Shown: positions 1-7,939 of the stretch, one piece after another
Layout: every line of letters begins with the position of its first letter
Position numbering within the stretch: position 1 is the stretch's first letter
Source: Nitrospiraceae bacterium UBA2166
GTDB taxonomy: Bacteria; Nitrospirota; Nitrospiria; Nitrospirales; UBA2166
Assembly (NCBI GenBank): GCA_002328825.1
Contig: DCWI01000017.1
Location: forward strand, 7,948-49,605
Direction: 5' to 3'
DNA: 41,658 bases
Program-made: the position numbers and the translations under genes
The notes under the pieces: model-generated
The model's input: the letters and a program-made list of their open reading frames with translations, nothing else
Told to the model about the DNA's origin: nothing
Databases searched by the model: none

Positions 1-174
1 CAGCTTTCTTCTCGTCGTGAGGTATAATGTCCGTCTAGTTTTTGTCTCTATTTCACGCAGGGTTCAGGTCAACTCAATACAATGATCTGAGATTTTGTGC
101 ATAATTTTAGTCGCCATGTTTCGCTGTTTTTTTCATAATGAGATCGTTTTCTCATGCTCACAGGCTGTTTTCTG

Positions 175-180
175 TATAAT
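175..180 (+). promoter_or_regulatory. candidate -10 box upstream of the first FHITQPG gene
   Basis: A perfect TATAAT hexamer lies about 80 bases upstream of the ATG at 261. No convincing -35 box is seen 16-18 bases further upstream, so this is only a possible promoter. Nothing else is recognised in bases 1-230. Confidence 0.3.
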
Positions 181-260
181 TCTAAGTGGAGTTTCAGTTT
201 TAGTGGAGTGCTGTGAGGTGCCTTTGAATTTTGTGTGTGGCGTTTGGAGGTATTTTCTCT

Positions 261-911
261 ATGTGTAACCGGCTAGTTCTTGCCTTTGTGTGTTTGTGTA
301 TCGTGATTGGTGCTTTGCAAGAAGGGCTTATCACTGATGTGCAAGCGAATGGACGTATTACATTTACAGGAAAGATCTTTCACATTACTCAACCAGGCCG
401 TTCACTTGATGAGGAGTTTGCTGATGATACGGTTCCTCCCGGACAGTGGATTTTATCGGGCTCATGGCGTATGGAGATTGATCCGGATTTGCTCGAGGTT
501 TCGCGATGGGAGCACAATATGATCATGCTTCGTACTGTAGAAGGGGATAGCCCGTTGCCGAAGGATGCGCTGGGTAATCCTACGCGAGACTCTCACACAG
601 TACAGCTTTTGTTTCGAGAGGGAAAAGTTCGTAGCCTGAACTTCATGACTGGGTTGGGGCGAATTACTGGAATAATGGATACTATGAGGAATGGCAAACA
701 GCAGTTTGTGGGTGATGATGTTGAAATATTACTGACTGGTGGGAGAGGCTTTAAAGGAATGACTAATCTCGAAATTCGCTTTGTAACTGAACAGGGTACT
801 GTCACAACCTCTTCAATTCCTGGAGATGCAGTAGGTGGAGCAAAGAACGCTCGTGAGCATTTTGGAGAACTTATTCTTGGAATGGTTCAGAAGATTGCAG
901 TTGCCGAATAG
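261..911 (+). CDS. exported protein of an unnamed FHITQPG family (copy 1)
   Basis: I do not recognise a named family. The ATG at 261 is preferred over an upstream in-frame TTG at 231, because GGAGG lies at 246-250. The N-terminus (MCNRLVLAFVCLC...) is a hydrophobic signal peptide ending near a VQANG site, which suggests a periplasmic or surface protein of 216 residues. It is clearly paralogous to the product of 4153-4854. Shared blocks are FHITQPG, PPGxWxLxGxW, a VEI(L/I)L(T/S)GG loop and a C-terminal KNARxHFG. The mature part is predicted beta-rich, without Cys pairs or obvious catalytic residues. The two copies flank a run of other envelope genes, so a shared envelope role is inferred; no biochemical function can be given. 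Confidence 0.8.
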   Translation: MCNRLVLAFVCLCIVIGALQEGLITDVQANGRITFTGKIFHITQPGRSLDEEFADDTVPPGQWILSGSWRMEIDPDLLEVSRWEHNMIMLRTVEGDSPLPKDALGNPTRDSHTVQLLFREGKVRSLNFMTGLGRITGIMDTMRNGKQQFVGDDVEILLTGGRGFKGMTNLEIRFVTEQGTVTTSSIPGDAVGGAKNAREHFGELILGMVQKIAVAE

Positions 912-1126
912 GTCCGCTTGATGAGAAGAGTTACAATCCGTGATGCTGTTAGGTTGGATATTGTTGTTCTAACTTTCTATGTTTTTTCAGCTATACAGTA
1001 GAGCCTTATTTCTAATAACTTAGAAAGTACTTTACTCTTTCCTTGGAGGAAGCGTTTTAGAGGCGTTGTGGATAGAGACGGTCAAGCCAGTCTATTGTTC
1101 ATGGAAGAAAATAATATTGAGCTGGT

Positions 1127-2050
1127 ATGAGCACTGCGATGTGTAATAAATTTCTCTGTTTTTTTCTGCTTCTCGGCGTGTGTGTTGCGTTTTCCGTTCC
1201 TGTAATTGCTGAGGAGGAAACGGTCCCGGGGGTGATCGTAAAGCTAAAACATAAGATTGCGAAGAAAGGAGATGTTTTAGTTGTTCATGTTCTCGCAAAT
1301 GATATTGGGTCTGATGATCCTCGGCCGGTAGCGCTCTGGCTGTCCACTGACCAGACTTTGGAACAAGGAGATCGCTTTCTTGCAGAGGATACCATTAGTG
1401 ATTATGAGCGGGGATCAGGCACGATTGGAATGCCAGTTCTCACGAAACTAAAGGTAAAACGATTGAAAGATTTGCAAGGAAAATTTGCAATTATCACTAT
1501 TGGGAATGCACGTGAGGTATTTCAGACTGGCAATCAATCATTGATTCTTGTCCGGAAGATTGGACATCCTGAATGTGTGCGGGATATTTTTCTCCGTGAA
1601 GATGAACCAAATGACGAAGGAGCGACCGCGGTAAACATTGGAAAACTCAAGCAGAATTACTGTGCATCGGTACGAGGGGAGATTGAGGCAATGGGTGTGG
1701 ATGAAGCTCGTGCCGATGTCGATCGCTATCGGGTTTTAGTGAAAGAGAGTCTTGTTTTCGACAGTATGCTAACTCACGGAGAAGACATTGATTTTGACCT
1801 TATGATTGTTGCGGTTGAGGGAGATGAAATCCTGCAAGTTTGTGACGGATTTGGATTAACCGAACGATGTTCGATCAAGATTGAAAACCTTGATGGTCCT
1901 GTGGAAATTGATCTTGTCGTATTGCCAACGAAGGGAAAGGGCTCCTATACGATTTCCCTCCATGCACATAACGATGCCAGTGTGCTTGAACTCAATACAA
2001 ATGCTGAAAATTTTGTAGTTGCTGCACCCGCAATAGCCTTGGGTCATTAA
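1127..2050 (+). CDS. exported CARDB/PPC-like beta-sandwich protein
   Basis: This is a 307-residue secreted protein. A signal peptide covers about residues 1-28 and ends near VIAEE. Residues about 32-145 resemble a CARDB-type adhesion or Ig-like fold (ALWLSTDQTLEQGDRFLAED, like the family's LS.D..L..gD..L pattern). Residues about 158-290 resemble a bacterial pre-peptidase C-terminal (PPC) domain: EPNDEGATA, then RGEIE, then DVDRYRVLV. PPC domains usually accompany secreted proteases, but no protease domain is present. The start is either 1127 or the in-frame ATG at 1139; no good ribosome site separates them. It probably acts at the surface or in the periplasm as a binding or structural module. 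Domain calls are by eye. Confidence 0.75.
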   Translation: MSTAMCNKFLCFFLLLGVCVAFSVPVIAEEETVPGVIVKLKHKIAKKGDVLVVHVLANDIGSDDPRPVALWLSTDQTLEQGDRFLAEDTISDYERGSGTIGMPVLTKLKVKRLKDLQGKFAIITIGNAREVFQTGNQSLILVRKIGHPECVRDIFLREDEPNDEGATAVNIGKLKQNYCASVRGEIEAMGVDEARADVDRYRVLVKESLVFDSMLTHGEDIDFDLMIVAVEGDEILQVCDGFGLTERCSIKIENLDGPVEIDLVVLPTKGKGSYTISLHAHNDASVLELNTNAENFVVAAPAIALGH

Positions 2051-2136
2051 TCGCAACTGCTTCTTATTTGACCTGACTTTTAAGTAGGATAAATTCTTTA
2101 AGTGTTTATATGCATTGAGTAGAAAGGAGTTGTGTA

Positions 2137-2457
2137 ATGCTAGGGCGTGTTTCTCTAAGTAGTACTTTGTTTTTTTTCGTATCGATGATAGTAGCTGTGC
2201 ATGTTTTTGGAGCAGAGAATCAGGTGCATGGGACGATCACCGATCTTAGTGGGCCAAAGTTGACACTACAACAGCACGATGGATCATTAATAGAGTTAAA
2301 AATATCCTTGTCGACTGATGTTGTAGGAGAGGATGTGACGGGGTATGGTGATCTCAAAGCAGGTCACGTGGTTACCGCTGATCTTGCCAAGGCTAAGCGA
2401 GGTGATGGTATGGTCGTAACCAAAATTCGTGTAATGCCCCAAGGGCAACATGATTGA
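2137..2457 (+). CDS. small exported OB-like (DUF5666-like) protein
   Basis: A 106-residue protein with a clear signal peptide (MLGRVSLSSTLFFFVSMIV, cleavage near VFGAEN). The mature part has the pattern GTITDLSGPKLTLQQHDG...G.L..GHVV, typical of small periplasmic OB/SH3-like proteins of the DUF5666 type. A good ribosome site (AAGGAG) precedes the ATG by about 8 bases. The function is unknown. Its stop codon forms the left edge of a hairpin shared with the convergent DAHP synthase gene. Confidence 0.75.
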   Translation: MLGRVSLSSTLFFFVSMIVAVHVFGAENQVHGTITDLSGPKLTLQQHDGSLIELKISLSTDVVGEDVTGYGDLKAGHVVTADLAKAKRGDGMVVTKIRVMPQGQHD

Positions 2458-2487
2458 CACGAAACTGGACACAGCCATTTCGTGTCA
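2455..2487. terminator. hairpin shared by two convergent genes
   Basis: A perfect 10-bp inverted repeat (TGACACGAAA at 2455-2464 and TTTCGTGTCA at 2478-2487) surrounds a 13-base loop. The first three bases on each strand are the TGA stop codon of the gene read on that strand. There is no T-run on either side, so it is not a classical intrinsic terminator. It may block readthrough or protect the 3' ends of both messages. Confidence 0.55.
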
Positions 2488-3543
2488 GGTGTTCTGTCGA
2501 CGTGCTGTGACGGCTTCTGCGAGTTGGTGTAGGAGCGTCTCTGTGTCTTCCCACCCCATACATGCATCCGTGATACTCTGACCATATATTGGAGGTTTTT
2601 CATTTATAAGGTCTTGTCGACCTTCGATTAAGTGGCTTTCAATCATCACACCGAAGATTGCAGATTCACCATCGCGGATTTGGCCGCAGACGTTATCACA
2701 GACTTCACGTTGTTTGTTGAATTGTTTGCTACTGTTGGCATGACTAAAGTCAATCATTACTTTGTGGGGGAGTCCTGCTTTGGTTAACATTTTCGTGACT
2801 GCTTTGATATGGGGTGCGTCGTAGTTTGGTTCTTTGCCTCCCCGTAGGATGATATGGCAATCTGGATTTCCAGCAGTGGACACAATGGCAGAGTGCCCGT
2901 GTTTTGTGACCGACAAAAAATGGTGCGGAGCATTGGCTGCTCCAATCGCATCAATCGCCACCTTCATCGTTCCGTCCGTCCCATTTTTGAACCCGACGGG
3001 ACATGAGAGGCCAGATGCCATCTCTCGATGGACTTGTGACTCAGTCGTACGTGCCCCAATAGCACCCCAGCTCATCACATCGCCAACGTACTGAGGTGTA
3101 ATCATGTCAAGGAATTCACCAGCTGTTGGCATTCCCCTCTCGTTGAGATCGAGAAGGAGATTGCGAGCAATTCTCAGACCGTCATTGATATGAAAACTGT
3201 TATCGAGGTATGGATCGTTGATTAGGCCTTTCCACCCAATCGTTGTACGTGGTTTCTCAAAATAGACTCGCATAATGATCTCAAGAGAATCGCGAAGTTT
3301 TTCACGTATGGGTGCAAGTTTTTCTCCATATTCCCTCGCAGCTTTGTGGTCGTGAATCGAACATGGGCCGGTAATGACTAAGACTCGATCATCTTCTCCT
3401 TGGAGTAAGCGGTGGATTGCCTGGCGGGTTTCAAACGCGGTTTTTGATGCATTCTCCGTAAGCGGAAATCTCTCTAGTAACGCCACTGGGGGTAAGAGTT
3501 CTTTAATTTCGCGGATACGAACGTCGTCGGTTTGGTAGGACAT
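2485..3543 (-). CDS. aroG: 3-deoxy-7-phosphoheptulonate synthase (DAHP synthase), AroG type
   Basis: This enzyme condenses phosphoenolpyruvate with erythrose 4-phosphate, the first step of the shikimate pathway, in the cytoplasm. The 352-residue product follows enterobacterial AroG nearly throughout: MSYQTDDVRIREIKELLPPV at the N-terminus, GPCSIHD, RVYFEKPRTTIGWKGLINDP, the SWGAIGARTTESQ block, SCPVGFKNGTDGT, HIILRGGKEPNY, MIDFSHANSSK and MGWEDTE. The SVTK stretch and the N-terminal DD match the Phe-sensitive AroG branch rather than the Tyr-sensitive AroF branch, so feedback by phenylalanine is inferred. The open frame extends 52 codons further upstream, but the ATG at 3543 follows a GAAAGGGA ribosome site and matches the family start. 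It is convergent with the gene on its left and divergent from the one on its right. Confidence 0.96.
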   Translation of the reverse strand: MSYQTDDVRIREIKELLPPVALLERFPLTENASKTAFETRQAIHRLLQGEDDRVLVITGPCSIHDHKAAREYGEKLAPIREKLRDSLEIIMRVYFEKPRTTIGWKGLINDPYLDNSFHINDGLRIARNLLLDLNERGMPTAGEFLDMITPQYVGDVMSWGAIGARTTESQVHREMASGLSCPVGFKNGTDGTMKVAIDAIGAANAPHHFLSVTKHGHSAIVSTAGNPDCHIILRGGKEPNYDAPHIKAVTKMLTKAGLPHKVMIDFSHANSSKQFNKQREVCDNVCGQIRDGESAIFGVMIESHLIEGRQDLINEKPPIYGQSITDACMGWEDTETLLHQLAEAVTARRQNT

Positions 3544-3636
3544 TATTCCCTTTCTCTCATGACATTTTTCTGTTGGTACATACGTTCCCCACTTCTCCAC
3601 GTAAGACGCGATACAATGCTTTGTGAGGCATGATAC

Positions 3637-3663
3637 TTGATTTAGTAGATTTTTGACTATACT
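3637..3663 (+). promoter_or_regulatory. candidate sigma70-type promoter for the 3685 gene
   Basis: TTGATT (3637-3642) and TATACT (3658-3663) are 15 bases apart, a short spacer. Transcription would begin about 15-20 bases before the ATG at 3685. The site lies in the divergent intergenic region shared with the DAHP synthase gene. Confidence 0.35.
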
Positions 3664-3684
3664 ATCGCAGATTACAGGAGAGAT

Positions 3685-3990
3685 ATGGTGCAGCATCAAT
3701 TTTTAAAACCTATTGCGCAGGCAGTTGTTGTGCTGGTATTTGCCCTTGTGATTGCTGGCCCAATTGGTGTTGTGGGTCATGCGCATCAGGGTGGCGAAGA
3801 CCATGCAGCATTCCATTCTACGCTTGGGTGTGTGTGGATGTGTGCTGCCTCGGCGTTTGTGGGGCCAGAGGGAAATGTGCTCGCTGTTTCCTTTACAGTG
3901 GGAGATGGTGCTACCTCTGAACCGGCAATTCTCTTGCTAAGGAACCTCCCCAAGAATTTCCAACCGCGCGCTCCACCGCTTTTCCTCTAA
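3685..3990 (+). CDS. small His/Cys-bearing membrane or exported protein
   Basis: A 101-residue protein with a hydrophobic N-terminal segment at about residues 9-30. It is followed by a histidine-rich stretch (HAHQGGEDHAAFH) and then GCVWMCAAS, two Cys separated by three residues. A GGAG ribosome site sits 4-5 bases before the ATG at 3685. I do not recognise a named family. Short proteins with this layout resemble DUF2946-like proteins found near metal-handling genes, and the His/Cys content would suit metal binding, but both points are inference. It stands immediately upstream of the cluster that encodes the second FHITQPG protein, the outer-membrane barrel and the TlpA-like thioredoxin. Confidence 0.65.
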   Translation: MVQHQFLKPIAQAVVVLVFALVIAGPIGVVGHAHQGGEDHAAFHSTLGCVWMCAASAFVGPEGNVLAVSFTVGDGATSEPAILLLRNLPKNFQPRAPPLFL

Positions 3991-4152
3991 CTTACTATTA
4001 GTCCGGTCTGAACGCTCTGCAGTTGAAGCCTGTTCGTACGTCTTTGTGTGTGGGGCGGTGCCGAGTGAGTGTGAACGCCTGAGCCCCCAGATTCTTTCGG
4101 GTTGGTATTGCTCTGGATTATTATTTTAAACATGTTGAGGAGTAATTTTGTG

Positions 4153-4854
4153 ATGAATTTTGTAAAGAAAATAGCAGTGATTTCATTTTTAAGTATTATT
4201 GCGTTTTCCGGGTTGTATATGTACTCGGCATCGATGGTTGGAGTTTCATCTACGTTTGCCCAGGAAGCTGATCATGATGCTGATAGCGACCATGATCACA
4301 TCGCTGAGTCGTCGACGTTATTTAAAGGGTCAGTATTTCATATTACGCAGCCAGGGCTTCCTACCGGAAGTGAGCGTCTCCAGGAGACAACTACTGCGCC
4401 GCCTGGGCCATGGGTTTTACAAGGGGCTTGGAAATTAAAAGTTGACCAAGTAGCCTCTACGGTTAAAAGCTTTGAGGCAAATCTTTCCATGGTCAGGTCG
4501 TCGGAACCAACTGCAGGGTTACTTGGAGGAGGAACGTTGCGCAATTGGCATGCGATGCAAATTTCAATGGAGAGTGGAGAAGTTGTGAACGTGGATGGAG
4601 AAACGCTGCATGTGTTTGGATCAGTCGTTGTCTCAGCTAATGGAAACGAACAGTTTGGGTTGGGGACTCCAGAGTCAGTGGAAATCATTCTAAGCGGTGG
4701 AGGAGGGTTGAACCCTGCGTCGATCGCGATTTGGTTTGAAACTGATCCTGAAGCAATCACTAATGCTCAGTTTATTCAGGGAACGCCAACACCGAAGAAT
4801 GCACGTGCTCACTTCGGGGGGGTGCTCTTTGGAACTGTTGATAAAGAAAAGTAG
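4153..4854 (+). CDS. exported protein of an unnamed FHITQPG family (copy 2), His-rich N-terminus
   Basis: Paralogue of the product of 261-911. I chose the ATG at 4153 (MNFVKKIAVISFLS...) because GAGGAG lies at 4137-4142 and it begins a classical signal peptide ending near STFAQ. In-frame upstream starts (4102 TTG, 4132 ATG) look less likely. The 233-residue product has an acidic, His-rich stretch just after the signal (DHDADSDHDH) that copy 1 lacks. Then come FHITQPG, PPGPWVLQGAW, VEIILSGGGG and the C-terminal PKNARAHFGG. The His/Asp stretch could bind divalent metal (inference). It is followed after 22 bases by the outer-membrane barrel gene, so the two are probably co-transcribed. The function is unknown. 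Confidence 0.8.
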   Translation: MNFVKKIAVISFLSIIAFSGLYMYSASMVGVSSTFAQEADHDADSDHDHIAESSTLFKGSVFHITQPGLPTGSERLQETTTAPPGPWVLQGAWKLKVDQVASTVKSFEANLSMVRSSEPTAGLLGGGTLRNWHAMQISMESGEVVNVDGETLHVFGSVVVSANGNEQFGLGTPESVEIILSGGGGLNPASIAIWFETDPEAITNAQFIQGTPTPKNARAHFGGVLFGTVDKEK

Positions 4855-4876
4855 AAGTTGTTTGTATGGGAGCGGG

Positions 4877-5914
4877 ATGATCAGTCGTCGGCTGATTATC
4901 CCGCTCGCTTCTTCGCTTGTTGTAGGCTCAGGGATATTTTTGTTCTGGGTAGCAACGGGTTTTGCCAGTTGTGGGGGATCGAATTGTTTCTTGGTGACTG
5001 GAACACAAGAAGGGCTATCTCCACAAGGGCAGTTTATTGCTGACCTTTCCTTTCGGCATGTGGATATAGATCGTGGACAGCGAGGGACCCAACATATTGA
5101 TCAGGTGTTCACTCCAAAAGTTAATTTTGAAGAGAACCTGATTGAGCCTAACCATCATCGTGAAGTAGCAACGCTTAATAATTTAGCTCAATTTGATCTT
5201 AGTTATGGGGTAACGGCTGATTTTACTGTACAACTCGCTGTCCCGTTCTTTAATCAACGGGTTCATGAACACTATGATGGGATTAGCGCATCAAATCCAG
5301 AAGGAACATTTTTCCGCTCTGACGGAACAGATGGGTTTGGGGACGTACGGGTGATTGGAAAGTATAACTTGCTAACGACCACCAAGCATCTTTTGGTCGG
5401 AGGGCTTGGGATGAAGTTTCCCACCGGAGAATATAATCTTCGAGATTCTTTTGGTGCGATTAACGAGCCGACGCTTATGCCAGGAACTGGGTCGTTGGAT
5501 GGTTTAGCAAGCATGTTTTACTCATATCAGATTTTCCCGCATCAGTTGGATGCATTTTTTTCAGGTTCTCAACAGCTGAATACTAAAAATAGTCGGGGGT
5601 ATTTGTTTGGGGATATTACGTTACTTAACGCTGGTTTAGGATATCAAATTTTGCCGTATCTCAATCTCAGTGGGCAGGTGAATGCTCGTTACCGGCCTCA
5701 CGATAAATTTCTTGGACAATCTGTTGATGGTACGGGAGGAGAGTGGGTCAACCTTACACCTGGGATTCGATTGCAGCCTAATCCAACCACGCAATTATAC
5801 GCTTTTGGGCAGATTCCTGTTTATCAACGTGTCAATGAAAGCAATCTTGTCCCGTCATGGGGAATTATTTTTGGCATTTCAAAAACCTTTGGGCTAGGTT
5901 CAGGGGGAGGATAA
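4877..5914 (+). CDS. outer-membrane beta-barrel transporter-like protein
   Basis: A 345-residue exported protein. The ATG at 4877 follows GGGAG by about 4 bases; the open frame runs further upstream but overlaps the preceding gene. A signal peptide (ISRRLIIPLASSLVV...) ends near GFAS, and the mature N-terminus has a Cys pair (SCGGSNCF). The rest is a run of amphipathic strands, including FDLSYGVTADFTVQLAVPFF and DGFGDVRVIGKYNLL, the signature of the phenol-degradation MetA-like/transporter barrel family (PF13557-like). The C-terminus (IIFGISKTFGLGSGGG) fits a last strand. It probably sits in the outer membrane; the substrate is unknown. The stop codon overlaps the start of the thioredoxin gene by one base (TAATG), implying translational coupling. 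Confidence 0.8.
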   Translation: MISRRLIIPLASSLVVGSGIFLFWVATGFASCGGSNCFLVTGTQEGLSPQGQFIADLSFRHVDIDRGQRGTQHIDQVFTPKVNFEENLIEPNHHREVATLNNLAQFDLSYGVTADFTVQLAVPFFNQRVHEHYDGISASNPEGTFFRSDGTDGFGDVRVIGKYNLLTTTKHLLVGGLGMKFPTGEYNLRDSFGAINEPTLMPGTGSLDGLASMFYSYQIFPHQLDAFFSGSQQLNTKNSRGYLFGDITLLNAGLGYQILPYLNLSGQVNARYRPHDKFLGQSVDGTGGEWVNLTPGIRLQPNPTTQLYAFGQIPVYQRVNESNLVPSWGIIFGISKTFGLGSGGG

Positions 5915-6435
5915 TGCAACAAACGCGTCTCCAAGTATTGCTGATTCTCACTGGAATTTGTTTTTGCGCGATTGTGTGGTCTGGGCTTGCTGGACGACCG
6001 GACCCGATCGATTCAGGGCAGATTGCCCCAACCTTTACGTTGCCAAATCTTACTGGGACCAAGGTGAATTTTGAGCAAGCACTTGGAAAAGTGAGTTTAG
6101 TGATGTTCTGGGCATCATGGTGCCACCCGTGTATGAAGGAAATGCCTGAAGTCCAAGCGACATTTAAGAAGTATAAACAGCAAGGATTTCAGGTGTTAGC
6201 GGTGAATTTTGGCGAAAGTAATACCACTGCGAAGAAAATTGTGAATCGGTTTGAGTTGACATTTCCCGTTTTAATGGATCGACGAGGGGATGTTGCCGCA
6301 GATTATCGTGTCCTAGGTTTACCGTTGAGTTTTTTCGTTGATAGCAAAGGGGTTGTCCGTGAGCGTGTTTTTGGGAAGATCATGACCAAAGAAGATCTTG
6401 ACAAGCGCGTAAAACATTATCTGAGTGAAGTCTGA
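5914..6435 (+). CDS. TlpA/ResA-type membrane-anchored thioredoxin
   Basis: A 173-residue periplasmic thiol-disulfide oxidoreductase. An N-terminal membrane anchor spans about residues 7-25. It is followed by the AhpC-TSA/redoxin start (GQIAPTFTLPNLTG) and the active site FWASWCHPCMKEMP with Cys70 and Cys73. The cis-proline region reads VLGLPLSFFVD. Proteins of this class reduce apocytochrome c or metal-carrier proteins on the periplasmic side. Which partner applies here cannot be read, although the Cys-bearing neighbours (3685 and 4877 products) are candidates. The start overlaps the barrel gene by one base, so the two are coupled in one operon. An alternative start inside the barrel gene is possible but lacks support. 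Confidence 0.9.
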   Translation: MQQTRLQVLLILTGICFCAIVWSGLAGRPDPIDSGQIAPTFTLPNLTGTKVNFEQALGKVSLVMFWASWCHPCMKEMPEVQATFKKYKQQGFQVLAVNFGESNTTAKKIVNRFELTFPVLMDRRGDVAADYRVLGLPLSFFVDSKGVVRERVFGKIMTKEDLDKRVKHYLSEV

Positions 6436-6476
6436 GCGGGTAACTTGCTACTTGGAAAGGTAGAGAAACCGTAACT

Positions 6477-7829
6477 ATGAACTTAGGTGCGTGTGGGATT
6501 ATTATTCGGGGTGGATATATGTTGTTCATCACCCTGTACTTTTTGGGGTGTGGTGATATTGCTGAGCATGTTCCCAATCCGTTTGAGCTTTCCCCTGATG
6601 AAGCTGTAAAGGAAAAGATATTTGTTGCTGGGTCTGGGCCCTCTTCAACAGATCCCGACCAGCTTGTTGGGAAGATTATGGTCATTTCCCATGGTGGCCG
6701 GGATGACTTGGCAGTCAAGGGGCCAATTGAAACCTCGTTACTTGGCGAAACTGCGGTAGCCACAGGAGGTCATGTGTATATCAGCAACCCTGAATCTGGA
6801 TCCGTGACTGCTATATTTGCAGCGACAGACTCAGTTGAGGGGGTTGTACGCGTTGGGATTCGACCTGAAAAAGTAGCTCGAGACCCTTCAGGTCAATTTG
6901 TTTTTGTGGCAAATCAGGGTGTAGTGGGTGATGCGAGGGCAGATTCAGTATCTGTTATTGACGCAGTGCCCACAACGACTACGTTTCTTCATGAAATTGG
7001 GCGGATTCAGGTTGAGGATAGTACTAGTGACATTACTTTCAGTACTAGGCGAGATCGCGTATTTGTAAGTAATCGGTTGTCCGGAACCATTTCAGTTATT
7101 GATATGGATCAGGCCAATGTGTCGTCATTTCTTTCGACAATGGTGTCGATCCCAGTTGGACCTTCGCCAGGGGTGATGACCTATTCGTCTACTAGTGGCC
7201 ATGTTTATGCCATTCTCAGGTTTCCGACTACAAGTGATAGTATTGCAATCATTGATGCGGATAGCCTTGGAACACCCGAGCTTGTTTCTGGGATTCCGAG
7301 AGGAAACGCGGCTGGTGAAATTCCTCAGGCCTCATTCCTGCAAGCTAGTAGAAGTGGCAATTTCATATGGGTTGCCTTTTCAATTCAGGCTTCAAGTAGT
7401 GGGGGGATTGGAGTTATTGATGCTGCTACCGATACGCTTGTTTCACGCCTTGATCTCTCTTTTAGCCCCAGCAGGTTAGTTGAGGCCGATGATGAAAAAT
7501 TATTTATATCAGGAGGAGAGGGAACAGACGCAATCCTAGTCGTTGACGCTTCTGTTCCGACAGCGCTCCGGGAAGTTACTCGGATTGGTGTTGGAGTGGC
7601 AGGGAGGGATCGAAAGCTTGCGATTAGTTTTGATCGGACACGGATCTATGTTCCGAACGTTGGTGAAACATCAGGGAGTGTATCCGTGATTGATGTTTCG
7701 ACTAATGCGGTGTTTGCCATTATTCCAACGGATGGTGTGAATCCGCATGCGATTGTGTCAATTGAGGCTAGTGGCCTTGAAGCGCCTGATGATGATGCTG
7801 GTGCAGATCAAGGCCACGACCACGGTTGA
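6477..7829 (+). CDS. YVTN-type beta-propeller protein with His-rich tail
   Basis: A 450-residue envelope protein. The N-terminus is hydrophobic and ends in a lipobox-like FLGC, so it may be a lipoprotein; an in-frame ATG at 6519, with GGGGTGG upstream, is an alternative start. The body consists of repeated propeller blades with the YVTN signature (VYISNPESGSVTAI, FVFVANQG, VFVSNRLSGTISVID, RIYVPN...GSVSVID), as in YncE-like proteins. The last residues are acidic and His-rich (DDDAGADQGHDHG), resembling the HDH stretch of the 4153-4854 product. It lies 41 bases after the thioredoxin gene, probably in the same operon. A binding or scaffold role outside the inner membrane, perhaps with metal, is inferred. 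Confidence 0.82.
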   Translation: MNLGACGIIIRGGYMLFITLYFLGCGDIAEHVPNPFELSPDEAVKEKIFVAGSGPSSTDPDQLVGKIMVISHGGRDDLAVKGPIETSLLGETAVATGGHVYISNPESGSVTAIFAATDSVEGVVRVGIRPEKVARDPSGQFVFVANQGVVGDARADSVSVIDAVPTTTTFLHEIGRIQVEDSTSDITFSTRRDRVFVSNRLSGTISVIDMDQANVSSFLSTMVSIPVGPSPGVMTYSSTSGHVYAILRFPTTSDSIAIIDADSLGTPELVSGIPRGNAAGEIPQASFLQASRSGNFIWVAFSIQASSSGGIGVIDAATDTLVSRLDLSFSPSRLVEADDEKLFISGGEGTDAILVVDASVPTALREVTRIGVGVAGRDRKLAISFDRTRIYVPNVGETSGSVSVIDVSTNAVFAIIPTDGVNPHAIVSIEASGLEAPDDDAGADQGHDHG

Positions 7830-7939
7830 GGATTCACTTCAATATGCGATGAGCATTGATCAATCGCGTCTTGTTTGTTTTTGTCCTTTTGTTCGTTCTT
7901 GTTTCAATGTCCCTCTGTCTCTAGGTTTTCTCTAGTGTG

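Noticed and set aside
1101..1130. Nine-codon leader ORF overlapping the 1127 start as ATGA
   Set aside because: Very short, and the ATG at 1101 has no ribosome site; probably coincidence.
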